The notes: generated from the sequence alone by a model not told the origin. Positions 37,663 to 51,137 are shown, counted from the first letter of the stretch. The stretch is DNA of 64,000 nucleotides from Thamnaconus septentrionalis (GCA_009823395.1 CM020514.1:6045966-6109965); one strand, 5' to 3'. Made by a program: numbers and translations.

Positions 37663-40600
37663 GGAGGCGGCAGTGAAAATTCACCATGGGCGTCAATATT
37701 GACACTCTGTTGTACTAATTTAAATTTTTAAAAAAAGTAGACACACACATACAAACAGATTTTGCACAATAAGAGAAAGCTTGAAAATCATATTTTTTTA
37801 ATAACCAAATGAATTGGATAAATTGTTGGTTAAGAAAATAATAGGCTTTTTGTGTTTTGTCTGCCTCTGACAAGTGTTCCATAAGATCTTTGATATCAGG
37901 GTATCCCAAGTAAAATTCATAGAACTTCATATTTACAGATCTGCCTTTTCTGTGTTGTTGTTCAAACAAAAATGAGCCACTAACTGTGTTTTCACTTCTG
38001 TATTCAATAATCTGCAAAATAGTCGTAACTGTTGACTTGTTTCCAGTTACCCTAATTACCTCATATTATGAAGTCATAATATTTAATAATGATAATTGAA
38101 TACATTCTAACACTGACATTAAAAATACTTTTATTACTGTTTATTCAACATTCACATAAAATATTGACGAAATGTTAAAGTAGAAGTAGATTTTAAATAT
38201 GGTATTAAATAATACATATATACATACCATAATACGCCAGCTACATTGATTCCAGTAACACTGTGTCAGCTGATCATCTTTGCAGGATTTGCATCCAAAA
38301 GATGTGCTAGGTCTTCCCAACACAGTTATTAAGTCCTTTGTTTAGAGGTTGCTGCTGCTAAAACTTGTGGTTCCCACGTGTTTGAAAACACAGAAAATGA
38401 GGCGGCCTCAAGGTGGCCTCAAAGAATAGAACTAACACCCAGCTGAGGCCGTTGTCACCAACCTGACTTCCAGGACTTTGTGCATTAGCGCACGCTCTCT
38501 GACAGGCGGAGCAGGCCAAATAATTGAAGGGTTCACTGACAGGACAGAAAGAACCAGTGAAGTGTATTAACAAAGGAATAACAATCAAGTTAACATATGA
38601 CTTTTAGGGAATTATCTTTGTATAATCTAATAATCTAATTTGTAAATATTAATAAAAGACACATGATGTAAATGAAAGACACGTGATGCCATTCAGAGTG
38701 TGTGTATTATCCATCCTCAGTTACAAAAACTAAAAAAAAAAAGAAAAAATCTCAGAAGATGTTGCTGTACAGAAGAATTCAATGTCATCCAATGCAAATC
38801 CATCAGTCAAGGTCACCCCTCAAAAAGCACGCAGTCCACACATATTACACATGTATACATACACTTATGTATTCAGATAAACAAGTCCAGCAAAAAAATG
38901 TGAATGATTAAAAGTATGCAACAAGATGCAGGTTTTCCAGAGTTCTTAAATTTTTCTAGTGGTTCTAATTCAAGTTATTATTCTTTTCCCGCTAGTAGTA
39001 GAATTGTGGATTTTACAGAAACACAGAGAGTCAAATTTTGCAGACAACCATGTGAAATCAAACGTAAAATCAAACACTTTTTAACAACATCTTAGTTTTT
39101 TTGTGTGATTTTAAGTAACAATGTGAAAACGTACTGACATTTTTTCATTGTGCTATTTTCATCTCAGCCAATATAGTCCAGGTCTTGGTAGCCCCTCCTG
39201 AAAAACACCTGAGCGTTTAGCAGAATGCTAAAATATGAAAACGCTTCAGTGTCAGTATTCGATCTGGATCCTAGTGGGGCAGCTTTGAACTGTTAATTGT
39301 AAGACACATACATTGTTTTCACATTTCTTCAAAGAAATGAATTTAGCCCTTTATTTATAATTTCCTGCTAAAATGCTGGTTTTAGCTTTTTGCTACAACC
39401 GGGAAGCCAAAGTGTAAGAGGGTGGGGGCGGAGCCAACACATGGCTGTGGGTGTTGTCTGGTACAGGTATCAATGACATGTACCATTTGTGACATCACAA
39501 AGGGTTGGTCTCTATACTCTTTGTTTTATTACACACTTTTCGTAAGTGGAGCAAAAGAAGTACAGGCTGGACTTTTTTGCCTTTCTGGGGAGTTTGCTGA
39601 TATAAATTATTGTTTGTGCAACATTTGGGGCCTTTGAAGAATTTAGTCCGACTAAACTAGTGGCTGGCTGCTGTAATGGATATAACTCAGACATCCCTCC
39701 ATGACAATGGGACTTATATATTTTATCCTAAGGACGGTGTTGGCTGTTAAGTGCTGGAAAATGGCAATAGAGCATTTAATGCAATGGAAGGTAAACTGTT
39801 GCTACCAGCACGTGAGCCCTGCATGTGATTTAGTAAGGAAACAGTACAATCTCCAACATGGATGAGCTAAAAGAGGCCGCGTTCTAGATGCCCCGCACTG
39901 AATAAGAGAACAGTGGTGAAACCGAGGAACGGGCAGCAAACGGGCAAGACGGTGCCAAAAGTCTCATGTAAGATTAATGCTGCTGAATACCGGATAGATA
40001 ATGGCGTTGAGGAGGCAGTCTCTCACAGTTTTGGAGTGTCGGTGGGAGCTAGCGGCGCTCTGCCCCTCTGGAATCGAGGCGGTATGTTCACCTCATCGTC
40101 TTCTCCTGCAGAGTCAACACAGAGTCTTTGGTTAGAGGGTTCACTCATGGCGCACTCATCTCCTGCCTCGGCTGAGTTACTCTCCTCGAAGACTTATTGC
40201 CCTTTTAAAATAAACTCATCGGCCACAGTGTTAAAACCACCAGAAGGTCTCAGGAATCAGGAGCGATCTCCTTGCTTTTGGGAGCCATAAGCTCACCCAT
40301 ATGGCTGTTTTCCTCCAATGAAATATATGTAGTAAAATAACAAGCCACTAGTCAGATGAGATGTATAAAGGCAAGTGGACAGGACCTTGAAAGTATGGCT
40401 ACTACAAATAGCAAAAAAAAAACTTGATGCTGCTCCAGCAGCTGATAGCGGACAGCATTTCCACAAGATGGAAAAGCCAAACATTTACAAAGGGTTTTCT
40501 CAGGGGATTAGCTTAGAAGCAGCTGACTTGTGGGCGGTGATTTTGCGGCCACCGTCACACAAATCTGACTGGACTTGACTGGAAGTTCACACAGTAACCT

Positions 40601-41535
40601 TTCAAGTTTTACTCAAGCTATCCAAATATTTTACAACGGGCTCTTTATTGAATGGATGTGTGTTGAATCCTGGCTTCAAGTTAAGATCACAGGGTTTCCT
40701 AAATCCAGTTCATGATGGGGAACTAGAATAATGCTTGTTGGGACTCTTGTTGAGCCATTCAAGTGTCAATTATATCACAATTGAGTGTCGTGAAAAGTGC
40801 ATAGTCTGGCCACAGTCAGTCAGAATAGTCAGTGTCCTGTACATATGTCCTCCTGCTTCACAGCTGCCCTGCAACCCAAACCCCCACACTGACCCCAGTC
40901 CGCAGCTATGAAACGTGAGCTCCCTCCTGTGATTGGCCACAGCGGTTGCCTTCGGTATGGTGGAGGGCAGTGGGTGGTGAACAGACGAGCAGGCAGCCAG
41001 AGGGCAAAGCAGATTATTAGCATAGCGTTGGGTTTTTTTGGACATTGCCTACATCTCCGTGCTCTAATCCTAGTCAGAGGGGAGCACAGCTGTTGTGCGG
41101 CAGACGCTACCGCTCACTTGCTTGGAACACTGAGCGCAAACACACAAATTACAGGCACAGAACTGGGCTTGATCAGATGGCTAGGCCGGCTCTCATTTGC
41201 CGCTAAACTGTTTTCACTGGAGCATCACTGGAAGATAAATTGAACCCTGCTACTGTGCACAAGACGACAATGTAGGTCAAGCGGCAGAGCCAGAGCAACC
41301 GCTAATGCTGAGCAGCTGGTTGGGGAGGATATTCGGTATGGAAATGGAACATATGACAAAATTGGAGTGTCCATCAGCAAGGAAATCCAGCCACGGTTTA
41401 GCAATAAAATGTTTCTCGCGTAGTCTCAAGTTAAAACATGAGTCAAAACCAAAATGCTGAAAATTTATGAGAGAGAAAAACAGATGCATAAGGTAGCATT
41501 TAGTGTGCTAACGGCAGCCGGCAGTGTAAGCAGCA

Positions 41536-41589
<54 letters not shown>

Positions 41590-42052
41590 GTTATATTGTA
41601 AAAAGGTCTCTCTCCTGTCCTAGCTAAATGAGAAACATCTGTGCCAACGCACTCCTGGAAAGCTGAAGTTTGTGATGTCACAAAGGGCACATATCTCTTT
41701 CAAGGTTAGTGACTACATCCCCAGCCAGATGTTGGCTCCGCCCTCTCAGACTTCCAAACATGTGGAAGGCATCAGTTTTAGCAGGACGCTAAAACGCAGT
41801 GTTTTTTTCATGAGGGAGACTGTAAACACAGAGCTAAACATGTAGTTTTTGGAAGAACAATCTCATGAAGGTGCCCCACTGGAGACCCTACCCTCCACCC
41901 TGCACCCTGCTGCAGCCAGGTTAGTGCGAGTCGTGCGAGCCGCCCATGCAGCACAAAACACACCACCTCATGCGCCAGTCGCCGCCCAAGTGAAGGTACT
42001 TACATGTAGCTCAAGTGGTGACCCAGTGTGTTAGCTCCAGCACCCTGCCCCT
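37663..42052. other. Intergenic region between pla1a and popdc2 (convergent)
   Basis: The two genes face each other tail to tail. AATAAA at 38651-38656 (+) could end pla1a. TTTATT near 40645 could end popdc2 on the minus strand. Copies of a dispersed repeat with a TGACATCACAAAGG-type core lie near 39490 and 41672. A (GATA)n tract is listed separately. No further exons are supported. Confidence 0.5.
41539..41588. repeat. (GATA)n microsatellite
   Basis: About 12 uninterrupted GATA units downstream of popdc2. Confidence 0.95.
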
Positions 42053-44921
42053 CTACCTCAGATAATCCCTCTCACTGCCATATTCCTTCAAGGAGCCCAC
42101 CACATCACCAAAGTCCTCCAGAACCAGGCTGGTGGAGTCCTCACCAGACGGCAGCTCCGGCTCGGAGTCCCACGGGTGTCTGTGGCGACCCTCCTGGGGG
42201 TGTTGGTCTTCATCCTCGCTGGACCTCCTTGGTCCCTGCAGGTCGACGTGACACTGGGACGGGTCGGGCTTCTGGTACGCTTGTCCTTCGTCCTGCTGCT
42301 CGGCTTCTTGCTCCCTGCCGATAAGGCCACCGCCGCCGCCGCCGTCGCTCCCGCTGCCGCCGTCGCTGCCTTGCGACGAGGGGGCCAGAACGTGGTAGAG
42401 GCTGGGGAGGCGGATGTCCAGCAGCATGCCGCTCTTGATGTAGAGCTTGTTGTTGAGGTTGTACAGCTTCTCGGCGATGTCGTAGCCCAGCATGACGGAG
42501 AAGAGGCGGGCGATGTAGCGTTCCTTTGACAGGAGCATGTAGAGACGCCGGCGGCGCCACGAGATGTAGCGGGAGTCTTCCTCCGCCGTCAGGGTCACCT
42601 GCGGAGCGTGAAGGGAAGACCTCAGAGTGGCCACGTGGCAAATTGAGCGTGTGCACGTTGCATTGAAACCACGAGTGGTACTTTAAAAGCATACCTGGAA
42701 CTTTCCCTCCTCGTTTGGTCTGAGAGACTCCCACTCTGGAGAATCGAGGAACTGGTGTCGGTGGATATAATGCAGGAACTGGCCCTCAAGAGAAACATTA
42801 ATCCTAAAATACAATAATAAAAAAATAAAGAAGGGAGGTGGAGGGATTATGGAAGCAAAGAGAGAGCTAAGGGTCAGTCCTTCGTCATTTTAGTACATCC
42901 CCAAATTCTGGTAATATTGGTTTACAGTTTTAAAAAAAAATTGTCTTTATCCAATTAAACAGGGTTACATCATTTTCCCTGCTCTGTATGTGTCCAACGA
43001 AATTATGATTACAATGGATTTCCTCTCTCAGGCCTTTTGTGTTTGTGTGCGTTTCTTATCTAGAGTAATAACAACGTGGTGGGCAGGAGTGGCAACAGTA
43101 GTGAAATGGCATCTAATAAAATCACTTAATGACAAGAGCAAAATAATCAAAATAGTCATAAGAACATTAAACAACCAAAAGTGTAGAAATCTGCAAAAAC
43201 GTAATATATTTTTGGTAGCTTTGGTAGTTGATAGCTTCCCTGTTGGTTCCCTGTTTGTCCATTTGCTGTAACCTATTACCGTAGCTGCCCAACCAACATT
43301 TGTTTCAAGGTTCGAGGAGCAGTTGGGTGTCATTATACCCGCTTGGCAGTGGCCAGAGAGGACGACACGCCGCCTGGTGAGTCACAGACAGGGATACTCT
43401 GTTTACAACATTTCTCTAGTGTCGGCTCCAGCACTCTGAAAGCCCAGTGCAGCTCCACTTTGAGGATGTTTGGATGAAGAGCATACGTTTCCTGTGACGG
43501 TCATGGCCAACAGCATGAAAGAGACCGGAATAGCTGACCAGTGCTGTAAAAAAAAAAAAAAGTCGCTTCAAATTGGAGGGGCCTTTAAAATAAAACCTAT
43601 AAATACTATGGTGTAGCTATAATAATATTTTTCAGCTGCCCCTTCTGTTTATAATCTTACTGTAAGTGGTGCAAAGTAGCTATGCCCTCTGAACTTCTTG
43701 TCTTTTTCCCATACACTTCCCTTCAGAAGCCAGATACCACACAGCAAGTTGATGCAAAACAGATGCGGTAAAGTAAAAAAAAAAAAAAAAAAAAGATCTG
43801 GAGTATTTGCTATTCTTTTATGGTTGGATTACATCAGAGAGATGTACAATGCACTCAGACAGTTTGAGTAAGTTAAAGTCAGGAGAACAGGAGTGAATTA
43901 TATGCGTTTGTGAGACTTTGATATTTCCCAGAACTTGGCGGGGACCCAAAACAGAGCTACCTATTTAACAAGCTAAAACGTGCAATTTCTAGTTTAGATC
44001 TTTGCTTTTCATTGTGTTCCTGAGTGGATTAGCCTGACATGGTTACTTTAACTATAAGTTCGATTGAGGCGTCTGTTCACAGCCTCCTGTTTGACCTCCT
44101 ACATTTTTGTAAGGGAAGCAAAAACAAGGCAATCTCAGAGAGGAGAAACAACGTATGTCCGGTGGTGTTGTCACTAATGATCCCCTTGTGAGATCACAAA
44201 GGGCCAATATCTTTGCACCTACATGTTTTAGCCCTGGCAGGGCAGAGACACAGACTGCTGTTAGAAGGTATTGGTGTAGTCAATCTTGCGTGATATCATC
44301 AAAAAGAAACTCTTATTTGTATGTGTACTTTTCCTGTACTACTTGAAGTTAGCAGTGGTGATTTGATCAGTGTAGTACAAGTGTCACAATCACATTCCAA
44401 CACACAGACACACACACATTCCCCCACCTCCCAGACAGAAGGAAGGACAGCTGGTCGATGGGCGTCTTGCCCTCCACGGCGTAGGTCTGTCCGGCTTTCA
44501 GCTCCACGATCTTGTTCTCAAAGGCGCCCATGATCTCCTTGAACACCTGCACGGGCACGCCCAGCGGCAGGTAGACGGCCTGGTAGAGGGAGGTCAGCTC
44601 CTCGCTGCGAATGCCCTCCTGGTGCAGCCGGAAGAGGAGGTGGCAGACCTGGGCCAGGCAGGCCAGCAGCAGGAGCAGGTTCCAGGTGAACACGTCCAGG
44701 CCGCACATGGTCATCCAGCCCCACAGGGCCAGGAAGGCGAAGGCGGGGGTCAGGAAGCCGAAGATGAAGAGGCACCCGTAGGCCCCGCTGCCTCCCATGT
44801 AGCCCAGGAATAGGAAGGTGTTGCCCAAATGGTAGATGGCCCCTTCTGTGTTGTTGCTCCAGCCATCGCAGAGCGGAGCAAAGAACAAGCTGTCCAGCAG
44901 AGTCGAGTTGTCTGTGCTCAT
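42053..44921 (-). CDS. popdc2: Popeye domain-containing protein 2, 3 coding exons
   Basis: A plasma-membrane cAMP-binding protein of heart and skeletal muscle. In other vertebrates it modulates cardiac pacemaking and K2P channel trafficking. Coding exons on the minus strand: 44921-44428, 42803-42695 and 42598-42053, giving 382 residues (human 364). The N-terminus has NST and NNT glycosylation sites, then three hydrophobic helices between about 28 and 115 (LGNTFLFLGYMGG, LFIFGFLTPAFAFLALWGW, FTWNLLLLLACLAQV). The Popeye domain carries the cAMP-pocket signatures FLDSPEW (185-189) and FQVT (200-203). It also has KERYIARLFSVMLGYDIAEKLYNL and DIRLPSLYHVL. The tail is Gly/Ser- and acid-rich. I start at 44921 to match the family. 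An in-frame ATG at 45020 would add 33 residues. Confidence 0.94.
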
Positions 44922-46980
44922 GCTCAAAACTCTCCCCAAAGCCAAGCTGCTCTCTGTTGCGGGGAACAAAGGAGTAAATTTCTGCGCTATTTCTGTCTCG
45001 CCGACTGATAACGACTGCAAGTTTTGTTATGAGGGTGGGGGGGAAGCTCGATCCCGAATAATAAGTCGATACTGAGCAACCAAACGCTCACAGTAGACGC
45101 TTGTTCCCTTGGCGCCGAGTGGAAAATTCTTCAATGTGAAGAAGTTCTCACGGCTCTGTTTGTTTTAAAAACACAGCTGGAATGGTCTTCTTCTTCTTCT
45201 CCTCCTCTCATAATGCAGCACCCTTCCCCTCTCCTCTGGCTTCCTCCCTTCTGAGTCTCGCCGTCGTGCCGCTCGCTGCGCTTCTCGGGTCCCTTTCATT
45301 CCCAGCCGGCCCTCAGCAATGGGCCAACAGCTGGAGGAGAAGGGGACATGGGAGGGGTGGGCATTGACAGAGCCCTAGATGGATAACCATGTTAGGAATT
45401 GAAACCCAAGGAGGAGAGAGTGGTGGACAGAAAGCAGGCCCACTACTTAACATAACAGAGGGAGCGAGGGAGAGAGGCAGGAAACGGGAGGGACGAGAGG
45501 GACAGTGACAAATGCGGCTGAGCCTCAGTCCTCATGTGTGTTTAAAGAAAAAGCTCATCCCGAGCTACAAGCCAAAGGACTTCCTTCGCCTAAGTGCAGT
45601 TAACTGCCCGGCCGCTGCATATCTGGGGACACTGAAGTGACAGCGCAGGTCAGATTACAGGTGTAAACACCCACAACCGCCGTCTCACGTAACCATCAGC
45701 CGGGAGGAGTCGCAGCTGACGGAAAATTTATCTCGGCCTTTGAAAAGAAAAAAGTCTCTCCGCTGCTTTTTTTTCCCAAGGCGAAGACGCTAAACAGACA
45801 ACATAACTGTCATAATATAAATATAATTCAAGCCATACGTTTGGTATATTGGGCTAAGTTATGGCGGTAGCTAGCGAGGTAGGCAGGTGTAAAGAAATAG
45901 AAAATAAAACGCGAATAAATGATTTGCGTTGGTAAGGGCACGTTCTCTCTCGGTTTATTCTGATCCTGTTTTGTCAATGTTTTGCCAATAGTTTTATGCT
46001 AGCTCCAACTTTCACTGTGTGCTGAAACAGCTCTGGAAATATAACCTTTGTCACATCACAAGGTGTTAGCTCCGCCTAGTTTTTGTCCCCTTCGAAACAT
46101 GTGAAAAGGCCAACAAAGCATCAGTTTTGGCAGAAAGCTAGAACCTAGTGTCTTAACAGGAGCATGTGAACAGGGAGCAAAGTACGTCCCTTCTGAAGAG
46201 CCACTCAATTTTTTTTTCATACAGTTTTTCTACTAGCTTCATGAAAAAGAAATCTGATAAGGGCTCTTATGAGACATTGCATGGAGACAGGAAGTGAAAA
46301 GTAGGCTGATTGCTCCAATCGATCTTTTCTACTTCTTGCCCTACATCTGAATTTGCACCACATTCCCGCGTTATAACCACATGACTGAAACCCAGCTAGT
46401 CTACCTTGTTGCAAATGTGTCTTTTGAAGCACACATTTCCATTTAATCATTAATTAGGTGGCATGTCTGAAGGTTAAGTTGTCCAAGTTATTATAGTCGC
46501 AAAGGTTTAAGCACCTGGACTGGTTTTGATACCCTTCCTCTCCAAGCTTATATCAATTTTGGACTTCAAACATGAAGCTTTTATTTGCAGATCCCTTAAC
46601 AGGGCATTCCCGTTGTCACAACGCTTGTTTGTTCTATTCGGCTTGCAATATAGACTAGAAAACATGTCAGCTCTACAATTGCTGTTCAGTTCTATTAGCA
46701 GGTTGGGGGAACGTGAGCAAGCTGTCCACCATCAGGTACACTTGAGCTTGAGTGACACTTGCAGGGAAAGAATGCAGATATGCAAAGTATTGACGGTGCA
46801 GGGGCATGGGTTATTTTTAACCCCAAGTGCATACCAGAGAAAGCAACTGTGGTGAGAGAAGTGGCTAAGAGAAAAGATCTTTCCAGTTAAAGAAAAAAAA
46901 AAAAAACCAAACCCTGAAGAGCACAAGTGAAAATTCATCTATGCAAGGAGTACAACACAAACAGCTTATTGCATAGGACC
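44922..46980. other. Region upstream of popdc2, downstream of cox17
   Basis: GC-rich DNA at 45200-45400 may hold the popdc2 promoter (minus strand). A copy of the dispersed CATCACAAGG-type repeat lies near 46050-46150. No other gene is supported. Confidence 0.45.
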
Positions 46981-46986
46981 TTTATT
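46981..46986 (-). terminator. Candidate polyadenylation signal for cox17
   Basis: TTTATT on the plus strand is AATAAA on the minus strand, about 360 bases past the cox17 stop. It is the first such hexamer downstream that I noticed. Confidence 0.5.
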
Positions 46987-47345
46987 CAATTCCACATAGC
47001 ATTTTAGACATTTAGACTTCTGCTTAAAAAACAAGTGCATCACAACATTCCCATCCAGCAACGGTATTAAATAAGAGGAAAAGAAGGAAAAAAATCCAGG
47101 CTCATCTACCACTTTCACAGCAACACACTGCAGGGGAGAGAGAAAGAGACATGGTGAGAATTTGCATGGGTTGAATGTGAAGCCCTTTAAACATTTGTAA
47201 AGGTTTTGATTGATCAGTCCTCATGTTTACGTTCCATCGCCACCACCCAAGGAAACGGAACAGGACTCATTTCATGGCATATTGGAAATTGAGCGGCCAT
47301 TTGGAAATGCTTACCACGCACACACACACACACACAATGGAGTGG

Positions 47346-47647
47346 TTAAATCTTGAATCCCAGTGACCTCATGCAATCCTTGTGCGCATCAATCAGGGCT
47401 GTGCAGTTTTCCTCTCCCTTTTCAATGATGCTGGATATTTGAAGAGAGAAAAAAAAAACATGTCATCAACATCTTTGTTGCAAAAAAAAAAAAAAAAAAA
47501 GTTGAATCGTTTAAGGGCAGTTTCTTACCATTCATCCCTGACTTTCTTAGTCTCTGGACAAGCACAGCAGGGCTTCAGTGGTTTCTTCTGCTCTGTCGGC
47601 TCAGTGGCAGCAGGGGTCGCCACACCAGCAGCACACACAGTGGACAT
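47346..47647 (-). CDS. cox17: Cytochrome c oxidase copper chaperone COX17, 2 coding exons
   Basis: A small intermembrane-space protein that passes Cu(I) to SCO1 and COX11 during assembly of cytochrome c oxidase. Coding exons on the minus strand: 47647-47529 and 47430-47346, giving 67 residues (human 63). The copper-binding KPCCACPE motif is present. Both CX9C pairs of the coiled-coil-helix-coiled-coil-helix fold are intact: [11 protein letters not shown] and [11 protein letters not shown]. The variable N-terminus is rich in Ala and Thr. An untranslated first exon is likely. The acceptor TTCAG is at 47664, and a GTAAGT donor at 48428 follows a leader ending at 48429. The gene is compact and intact, and follows popdc2 as in human. 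Confidence 0.95.
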
Positions 47648-48428
47648 GTTTCCTGATTGGGTTCTGAATAGATGACAACGGTAGTTAATAAATGTCCTAC
47701 CCTTGGACGTAGGCAAGGATAAACTATTTTTTATAATATCAAGTAATGATTATGGTCGTCTCAAACCCTCTGGGGTCAAGGACATGTTCTCAAGGCCAAA
47801 GACAGCTTTAAGTTTTAGCAGCTATATCTGACTAGACGCAGGCGTCTACTTGCAGCAATCAAGGCTTGTCTCAATTTAAACAGGTAATATTAATTAAGCA
47901 AATTATAGAGCAAATTTATTCAGCCTTAAGCCACAACTTATTCTATAACATGCGTCATCATGCAAACAGTTTTAGAGTTTGTGCCGAAAGGGTAAAACAA
48001 GGAATACCTCCTGAAATACTAAGGTTTACGTTTTTACAGGCGCATCTGGTTGAAACCCGGAAGAGGGATAAAATGATGTAACGTTGCCTAAGACAACAGC
48101 GTCAACTGCTCAGCACATAACTTTATGAAGAATTCGTTTTTTTTAAGAACGATGTGAAAATAATTAAATATGACTTAAGGATAAAACAACCCCAAACAAA
48201 ACAACCATGTGTTTGACTTGCTTGTTTGACTCGTGTTAGCTAACAACTTGCACACATTGCGTAACGCACGCACGCAGCATCTTGTGTAAAGCCAAGCTAG
48301 CGTTTGTGCCTAGCGACAAGAGACAAACCTCGCTGACAAAAGCGTGGTCGCGGACATATACAAACAGGGGGACACTAAAAATGATGTCAGATGTAAAACG
48401 CCCATTAATACGAGATCTTTGCACTTAC

Positions 48429-48500
48429 TTGCGATGTGGCTCAGGGAACTCAGAAAGATTCACCTTCAAAATGAAAGCAGCGTGAGCGTGACAGGAAACG
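48429..48500 (-). other. Probable cox17 untranslated first exon
   Basis: On the minus strand a leader ending GCAA is followed by the strong donor GTAAGTGC at 48428. It sits just downstream of a ZNF143-type promoter motif. Joined to the acceptor at 47664 it gives a short leader before the cox17 ATG. The 5' edge is approximate. Confidence 0.5.
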
Positions 48501-48523
48501 CGTCGTTTTTAAGCGCGACGGAG

Positions 48524-48541
48524 AACTCTGGGATTTGTAGT
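48524..48541 (-). promoter_or_regulatory. ZNF143/THAP11-type promoter motif for cox17
   Basis: The minus strand reads ACTACAAATCCCAGAGTT, very close to the vertebrate SBS2 consensus ACTACAnnTCCCAGnnTGC. It is typical of promoters of housekeeping and nuclear mitochondrial genes. GC-rich DNA surrounds it and the putative cox17 first exon follows. Confidence 0.7.
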
Positions 48542-50411
48542 CTTTTGGCCACACTACTTTTTAAGAGATCCCTCGTTTGTACGCCGTCTCATATTATGTC
48601 ACTGTGCGCTTCTTAAATATGCATTCAGTGTCATATTTTGTGTAAACAATTGTATGCTATCTTAGGCTATTTCTGCTCTGTGTTTGGAGCTCGTTTTAAT
48701 CCCTAAACAAAAGAAAAGTGAGCTAAAATTAAGCTTTCAGCGACACTGTTCAACCTTTAGCTGTAGATAACAAGCAATTCCTAAGTTTCCACAGTCTTAG
48801 CCTTTTGATTAAGCTTTTCTGGAATTTTTCAGCAGCAAATTCAATTACTAATGATTATTTGTCACTTGTGTGTAGTGACGCAACACGTTGGAGTGGAGAG
48901 TTGAAATTTATTACTTTGTCTTTTTCTTTTTTCTTTTTTCAAATAATTGGGGAAAAAAAGATGGTGGACAATTCAGCATTTCGCAGTAACTTCCGTTCCA
49001 TGCAAAAACACAGTTGTTGAATAGATAATGTTTCTTTCGGCATACCCCCTTATATTAATTTAACTTCCATTCAGGCATTCACTCAACCAGGTTACATAGT
49101 AATACGTTGAAAATAAAATAAAATAAAAAATCCCAGAGTGAAACTGTTTCCTACCTTAAACTAAAATAGGAAACAGAAGACTAACACTAAATCCAAGATG
49201 AGGTAAGTCTTAGTAAGCATTTCCTCCGGTCAGTTACGTGTCATAGGAGAGAGAAAAAAAATCATCTGAAGGTCACTGAATCAGAAGATAAATAAAAAAA
49301 CCAATAACAAGAGATGTAGTGATATTATTCAGGACTGGTTCAGGGTCAGTGACCTTGGAGGTTTGCATTATGAGATTTTTTTTTTTCACTCTCTCCTTCA
49401 GTGCTGGAGGCGTGTGTTTGTTTTCACATATCTGCAGTGCGTCAGCAGTTCAAAACAGTGCGTAAGCAAAATCACAGAGCCTTATTTTAGTTTTGGGGCA
49501 GCTGTGTGCTACATAATTGTGCAAGTAAGCATAGTGTTTGCATTTTCTATAGTGTACTGCGGTCATTACTGAATTTTAAACACATTTGTAATCTACACAA
49601 TGTGTTTGTTTAGAGAAGAAAACACGCGGTGGAATCTTAATGATGCCAAAATATTATTTATTCATTGTGGATTTAAGATAAAATTTTATATTATATGTTT
49701 TTTAGTATAATTTTATTTATTTTTTTATATTTAGGATTTTAGTTTTCCTGTAGAACTCTGCCTCCTATAGGGAAAAGAATGTATACCACCACCGTCGCCA
49801 CAAAGCCTACAGCTGCAGCTTTGAAAGCCCAAGTGTAAGCATTCTGTCTCTTTTTCTTTACTCAGCATTTTCCTTGCTGTGAATTAATATTCTGCCAAGT
49901 ACAATGTATTTTAGTTAGCTTAAATTGTCTTACTTAACAATGGGCACCACTGCTCCAGAAGAAAAACGTAAATTGGATCACGTCTTCCAAAAATAAACAA
50001 ACCAGCAATCGCTTATTGGATATTTGTTATTTTGCTAAATGGCAAACGTAAATCCTCAAATTCCCACAAAAGGGTCAGATGTGGGGTTTCGCTGATGCAG
50101 AGCCTGGTGACTGTGCAAGAAGTCCAGCATAGAAACAATGCATTGCAGTTACTTTAGACAAAGAAAATCTCCACTTCTGCAACAGCAATTAACTAAACAA
50201 GCCCAACCACCCAAAATGGCTGTAGCTATATGATGGTACAGTTGGTGGGGGTGCCATACCAGTAAAGAATAAAAAACAGATAGTTTAGGGACTTTATCCC
50301 TACAACCATATTGCATTGAACCACATTTAAAACCATATTATAATACATACTGTATTAGGTTAGGCTGCTATTATATTTGGCCACTTTAATGCATGCACCA
50401 GCCAATGATTC

Positions 50412-50467
<56 letters not shown>
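50412..50467. repeat. (GATA)n microsatellite
   Basis: About 13-14 GATA units between cox17 and the channel gene. Confidence 0.95.
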
Positions 50468-50468
<1 letters not shown>

Positions 50469-50745
50469 AAGATTAAAACAAATCTAGATGCAACTCATCC
50501 ATGCACTGAACTTTGACCAAAGCAGTGCCATGTGATGGGGAAATATGCAAACAAACGAGAGCTGTCTGACAGTTATGCATAGACGTGCAGCATCAGGTAA
50601 CACAGCGCAGGGTTTAATTACACCCCTGGTGGCGACGGGACACGATAAACCTGTACCTGATGCACACCGACAGATGTCACGTCCACACTTCAAATAGGAC
50701 CTGCGATCTCTCTCTATCTCTCTCTCACTCTCTGTCTCTCTATCT

Positions 50746-50746
<1 letters not shown>

Positions 50747-50776
<30 letters not shown>
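50747..50776. repeat. (CA)n microsatellite
   Basis: About 14 CA units preceded by a CT-rich stretch (50707-50746). Confidence 0.9.
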
Positions 50777-50779
<3 letters not shown>

Positions 50780-50875
50780 TTATATTCTTTTTGTCTGCAG
50801 CAGAAATGTGACCTGGACCTTCCCTCTTTGGCACAACTTGATTCATGTGAGGACGAGACACAGATACTGAATAGT

Positions 50876-51000
50876 TGATGAGCTGGGAGAAGAAGAAAAG
50901 AAGTGGAGGGGGCAGAAATAGAGCGAGGCGGACGGAGAGGATGGGAGGCAGGAGGGGAGGAGGAGATATAGGAAGGGAGGGAGGGAGAGAGAGGGAGCAA
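50876..51000. repeat. Polypurine tract
   Basis: Roughly 120 bases, almost all A and G on the plus strand, with GGGAGG and GAGGAG units. It is upstream of the channel start and could form unusual DNA structure. Confidence 0.7.
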
Positions 51001-51137
51001 GGCGGGTGTCCACTCGCCTCACTCCACTCAGCACCAATAAACCCTGAGGTTGTGAGCCTGCATGGAAAATTACCTTGTGACCAAGAGAGGAGGTCAGGAC
51101 GGCTAGAGTCAGACTCCACTTGTCCCAAGTAGAACTG

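Noticed and set aside
42176..42734. Plus-strand and alternative minus frames over popdc2 exons 2-3
   Set aside because: They lack the Popeye motifs and break at the splice sites that the popdc2 frame uses.
48961..49020. Small ORF starting MVDNSAF
   Set aside because: It follows a poly-A run, has no splice partner and no known match.
49780..49838. Small ORF MYTTTVATKP considered as a CFAP91 first exon
   Set aside because: It shows no resemblance to CFAP91 and no downstream exon could be joined.
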